Shown here piece after piece: positions 14,329 to 14,564 of a stretch of DNA of 14,564 nt. The translations under genes and the position numbers were made by a program. Under the pieces are notes generated by a model. That model had not been told where the DNA came from. It searched no databases and worked only from the letters and a program-made list of their open reading frames with translations. The stretch comes from Symbiobacteriaceae bacterium (GTDB taxonomy: Bacteria > Bacillota_E > Symbiobacteriia > Symbiobacteriales > Symbiobacteriaceae). The stretch covers positions 1 through 14,564 of the forward strand of contig DAHVXO010000316.1 in the NCBI GenBank assembly GCA_027356675.1, read 5' to 3'. Position 1 is the first letter of the stretch. Each line of letters opens with the position of its first letter.

Positions 14329-14564
14329 CCCCTGCCCTCCCGCAGCATCTGGGCGAACTCCTTCGGCAGGTCGGTGGCCTCGATGGCCTGTGCAGCCGCC
14401 TCGTAGTCATATAGCACCGAAACGATCTCCATGCTGACCCCGCCTTTGGTGATGTCCAGGAGCGCATACGTGGCATCCGGGGCGCCGTGCTTGGGCTTCC
14501 CGGTGCTGCCCGAATTGATCAGGTGCCGGCCGCCGAGCGCCTTGTGGAAGGGCTGGTGGGTGTG
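14325..14564 (-). CDS. Metallophosphoesterase, C-terminal part (cut by window edge)
   Basis: The last 79 codons of a calcineurin-like phosphoesterase are present. The fragment opens with HTHQPF, the tail of the metal-binding GHTH motif, then HLINSGSTGKPKHGAPDATYALLDI, which corresponds to the conserved N-P/S-GS-x-G-x-P-x-x-G strand and loop of the YfcE/MJ0936-like group. The C-terminal helices (YDYEAAAQAIEATDLPKEFAQML) are typical too. The catalytic N-terminal half lies outside the window, so activity and substrate cannot be judged. Its stop codon overlaps the start of the CC/Se gene (ATGA), placing it first among the visible genes of the arsenite operon. It could be a phosphodiesterase or phosphatase. 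Confidence 0.88.
   Translation of the reverse strand, partial: HTHQPFHKALGGRHLINSGSTGKPKHGAPDATYALLDITKGGVSMEIVSVLYDYEAAAQAIEATDLPKEFAQMLREGRG

Overview
The window looks like chromosomal DNA from a GC-rich member of the Bacillota (Firmicutes), probably an anaerobic or thermophilic lineage outside Bacillus. Three things point there: the tmk-darA-holB-ricT-trmN6-rsmI gene order, a Bacillus-type primosome pair (DnaB/DnaD-like plus DnaI-like), and a ferredoxin-linked 2-oxoacid oxidoreductase. All supported genes lie on the minus strand, so transcription runs from right to left. No RNA gene, insertion sequence, prophage or CRISPR array was recognised. Lineage is inferred from gene content only.

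Right end (about 12977-14564): an overlapping three-gene set, read as metallophosphoesterase (cut by the window edge), a small CC/Se-motif HesB-like protein, and an ACR3-type arsenite exporter. Stop and start codons overlap at both junctions (ATGA and GTGA), so this is one transcription unit, ended by a GC hairpin at 12931-12951. No arsR or arsC is visible.

Middle (9342-12840): a two-gene operon encoding all four parts of a 2-oxoacid:ferredoxin oxidoreductase as two fusions. The gamma+delta gene comes first, then the alpha+beta gene. It has a good -10 box at 12808-12813, a leader of roughly 110 nt, and a textbook intrinsic terminator at 9342-9374.

Left two thirds (142-9214): a compact run of ten genes with gaps of at most about 65 nt and several overlaps, likely one long operon. 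The order is dnaB/dnaD-like, dnaI-like, a YaaO-like PLP decarboxylase, tmk, darA, holB, ricT, trmN6, rsmI, and a lipoprotein gene broken by a one-base frameshift. It groups helicase loading, dTTP supply, the clamp loader, c-di-AMP sensing, RNA-processing control and two RNA methyltransferases. Compared with the B. subtilis cluster, yaaR, yabA and yazA are absent, and the dnaB-dnaI pair has been joined to the front.

The most unusual points are the alpha-beta / gamma-delta split of the oxidoreductase, a long Arg/Gly/Pro/Gln-rich tail on RicT, the CC/Se protein wired between a phosphoesterase and an arsenite pump, and the frameshifted lipoprotein. I saw no clearly unprecedented defence or mobile system.
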